Shown piece by piece: positions 31,564 through 33,249 of a stretch of DNA of 33,249 nucleotides. The first letter of the stretch is position 1; the number at the start of each line of letters is the position of its first letter. Position numbers and translations under genes: made by a program. The DNA comes from Isoetes engelmannii (lineage: Eukaryota; Streptophyta; Lycopodiopsida; Isoetales; Isoetaceae), in assembly GCA_011763485.2 (NCBI GenBank), contig JAANSK020265938.1:1-33249 (forward strand). Reading direction: 5' to 3'. The notes under the pieces were generated by a model. It saw only the letters and a list, made by a program, of their open reading frames with translations. It made no database searches and was not told where the DNA came from.

Positions 31564-33249
31564 CTGAAAGATTGTTTCTTGATAAACAAATCTTATACCA
31601 CTACTTACTGATTAGTTAAAAAGGTAGCTCTGTAACTTTATTATAACACTTATTTAAGAAATGACAATTATTTTGCTTCTATGCGACCTAGTAATTTAAA
31701 AAGATTGTTTTAGGTCTTCGTTTGGGCCAATTGGGTCGTTTAGCCAAATTTCTTACATAATAACAAGTTTTTTGCCCTATGTAACTGCCATTGTAAAATG
31801 TTTTCTACTCATAGGGGATTTTTTATAAGGGAACTTCCTCGTAATAATTTTTTTACTTTCACGGTTGTTTTTTTCCTAAGAGAAGATAACTTCTATTTTT
31901 CGTTTTTCTCCTTGACAGTAAGTCTTCCTAAAATGGTTGTTTTTAAGGGCAGTTTTATAAATCTTTAGACTACAGATATTAAATGGGGCATTTTAAAACT
32001 TTTAAGATTTTCGGAAGGAATCTCTCAAATGCACTTTTTAAAATAAGTGTGTTTCAACTCAGGCATTGTTAACAATGGTATGCAATATATGCGTGCGATC
32101 GTTCTACTATCGCAATGGACGGAGAAGCTTGAGCAACACTGAGTGTTGAATTCTGAGAACCTGCTCATGTTCGAAGTTGTGCCATATTGCATCTAGAGAC
32201 TTTCCACCCTTAGACGCACCAGGATGTCTAGTGCCTCAAATCCGGCGTCTCTTTGTGCAATGGAGCTTAACAAATAATCAAGCGACACTGACACAGAGAG
32301 ACGGCTAGACAGAAGCATTGGACAACCCACTATTAAAGAAGGTAACAAGAATCGCTACTGCCCTCTATTGTGATCCTTGAGAAAATGCAGTCTAGCAAGA
32401 CACCATGCTAAGCCCAGGGAAGAACAAATGAACACATCAATGTAGCAACTAATATGCTGCCAATTTTCGCGAGTAGGATCACTGGGAGCGCGAGGAAACA
32501 AGTAGGTGAACCTTTAGCAAACTTCTTGCGATCGTTGCGTGAAAAACAACACGAAGGGAAAACGCAAGGGAAATGCCAAGGTGGCCAAACTAGATAAATA
32601 GAATAGGCATAAGAAGATGGATATTAAAGGCTTCGAGGAATCGCGGGTGCGAATCTTCAAAGCAAAGAAAAGGAAAATGGTACATGTCATGCAGAGAACA
32701 ACAATAAGGTGTAAATATGGTAATGCTACCCAAAAAAACGCGAAAGCACTTAGCACCTAAAGCACTTCCAAGCACTTAGCAACCCGTAGTTACACCTCCC
32801 ACAATCTCGACCTCGATTCCCGCGCGCACCTAGCTTCCATGCACCTTCTTTTTTTTTTAATCCCAATTTGTGTTACTTTTGCTCTGTTTTTCTTCCATCC
32901 CGCTCACATCATAGATCAAGTATCCGGAACTTACATTCGTGAATCAATTACAATGGTAGATGAGGCAGTTATAGCAGAGGATTTCGAAAGGATACACGGC
33001 CTTTCAAACCATGGTTTGCAGCCAGCCTCAGAGCAAGTTCAATTGGCTGGCAAATAATGTTACACAAGAGCAGTGGGAATCAGTTTGGCAGGAACCCTTC
33101 AATTCGAAGTCGAAGGCTGGCACAAAAGTTGCTGCTATTCAGCCACATCTGAAGGCCAAATTAGACAGTTTATTAAGGATTTTTTTATCCAGATGGGGTC
33201 TCAAACAATGAAGTCAGAAAGGAATTTGCTCTTGCATTTGCTTGGGAAA
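31564..33249. other. Terminal stretch with no assignable gene
   Basis: The sequence is AT-rich to 32100. Then mixed sequence holds a small cluster of AGCACTTAGCA strings at 32745-32785. From 32839 a 72-residue frame opens with a hydrophobic segment (LLFFLIPICVTFALFFF) and ends at 33057. An overlapping frame 33011-33211 (NNVTQEQWESVWQEPF region) is also protein-like, so one frameshifted coding piece near the window end is possible. Neither matches a family I know. Confidence 0.3.

Noticed and set aside
1-33249. tRNA or rRNA genes
   Set aside because: No cloverleaf with A/B-box signature or rRNA core motif was recognised by eye on either strand.

Overview
The window is nuclear DNA from a land plant, most likely an angiosperm. 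The evidence is three intron-rich plant-type genes with GT-AG introns, an AT-rich background, and remnants of plant CACTA, LTR and foldback transposons. The species cannot be named. The MurD gene points to a lineage that keeps more of the plastid peptidoglycan pathway than Arabidopsis does.

Layout, all three genes on the + strand. (1) 930-9540: a 19-exon golgin gene of the GC5/TMF type, a Golgi-tethering coiled-coil protein of about 862 residues. (2) 9.86-12.1 kb: an intergenic region full of repeats, with a 55-bp perfect tandem duplication, a 430-bp foldback MITE with a 9-bp target duplication, and a nested inverted/direct repeat cluster. (3) about 12.44-16.94 kb: a MurD ligase gene (UDP-N-acetylmuramoyl-L-alanine:D-glutamate ligase). 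All core exons can be joined in frame; only the first, transit-peptide exon is provisional. (4) 17.4-23.6 kb: a transposon graveyard. It holds a 31-codon in-frame tandem repeat, a SET-domain-like fragment, an acidic ORF, a frameshifted CACTA (En/Spm, TNP2) transposase, a CGTCA-rich subterminal-like stretch, a decayed gag-like ORF, a G-rich polypurine tract and a probable 3' LTR. (5) 24282-26466: a six-exon acyl-ACP thioesterase gene (FatB type) in which the conserved Cys after YRRE is Val. (6) 26.9-33.2 kb: non-coding sequence with minisatellites, a 142-bp GC-rich inverted-repeat element, an array of about eight phased palindromes around ACGGTATAAATTTATACCGT, and a few unassigned ORFs.

The three genes do not form a functional unit: one acts at the Golgi and two encode predicted plastid enzymes (envelope/peptidoglycan and fatty-acid export). 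The strongest second-look items are the intact MurD gene, the substituted thioesterase, the palindrome array and the SET-like fragment beside the CACTA transposase. Exon limits were read by eye from splice sites, frame continuity and remembered family motifs; no alignment was run.
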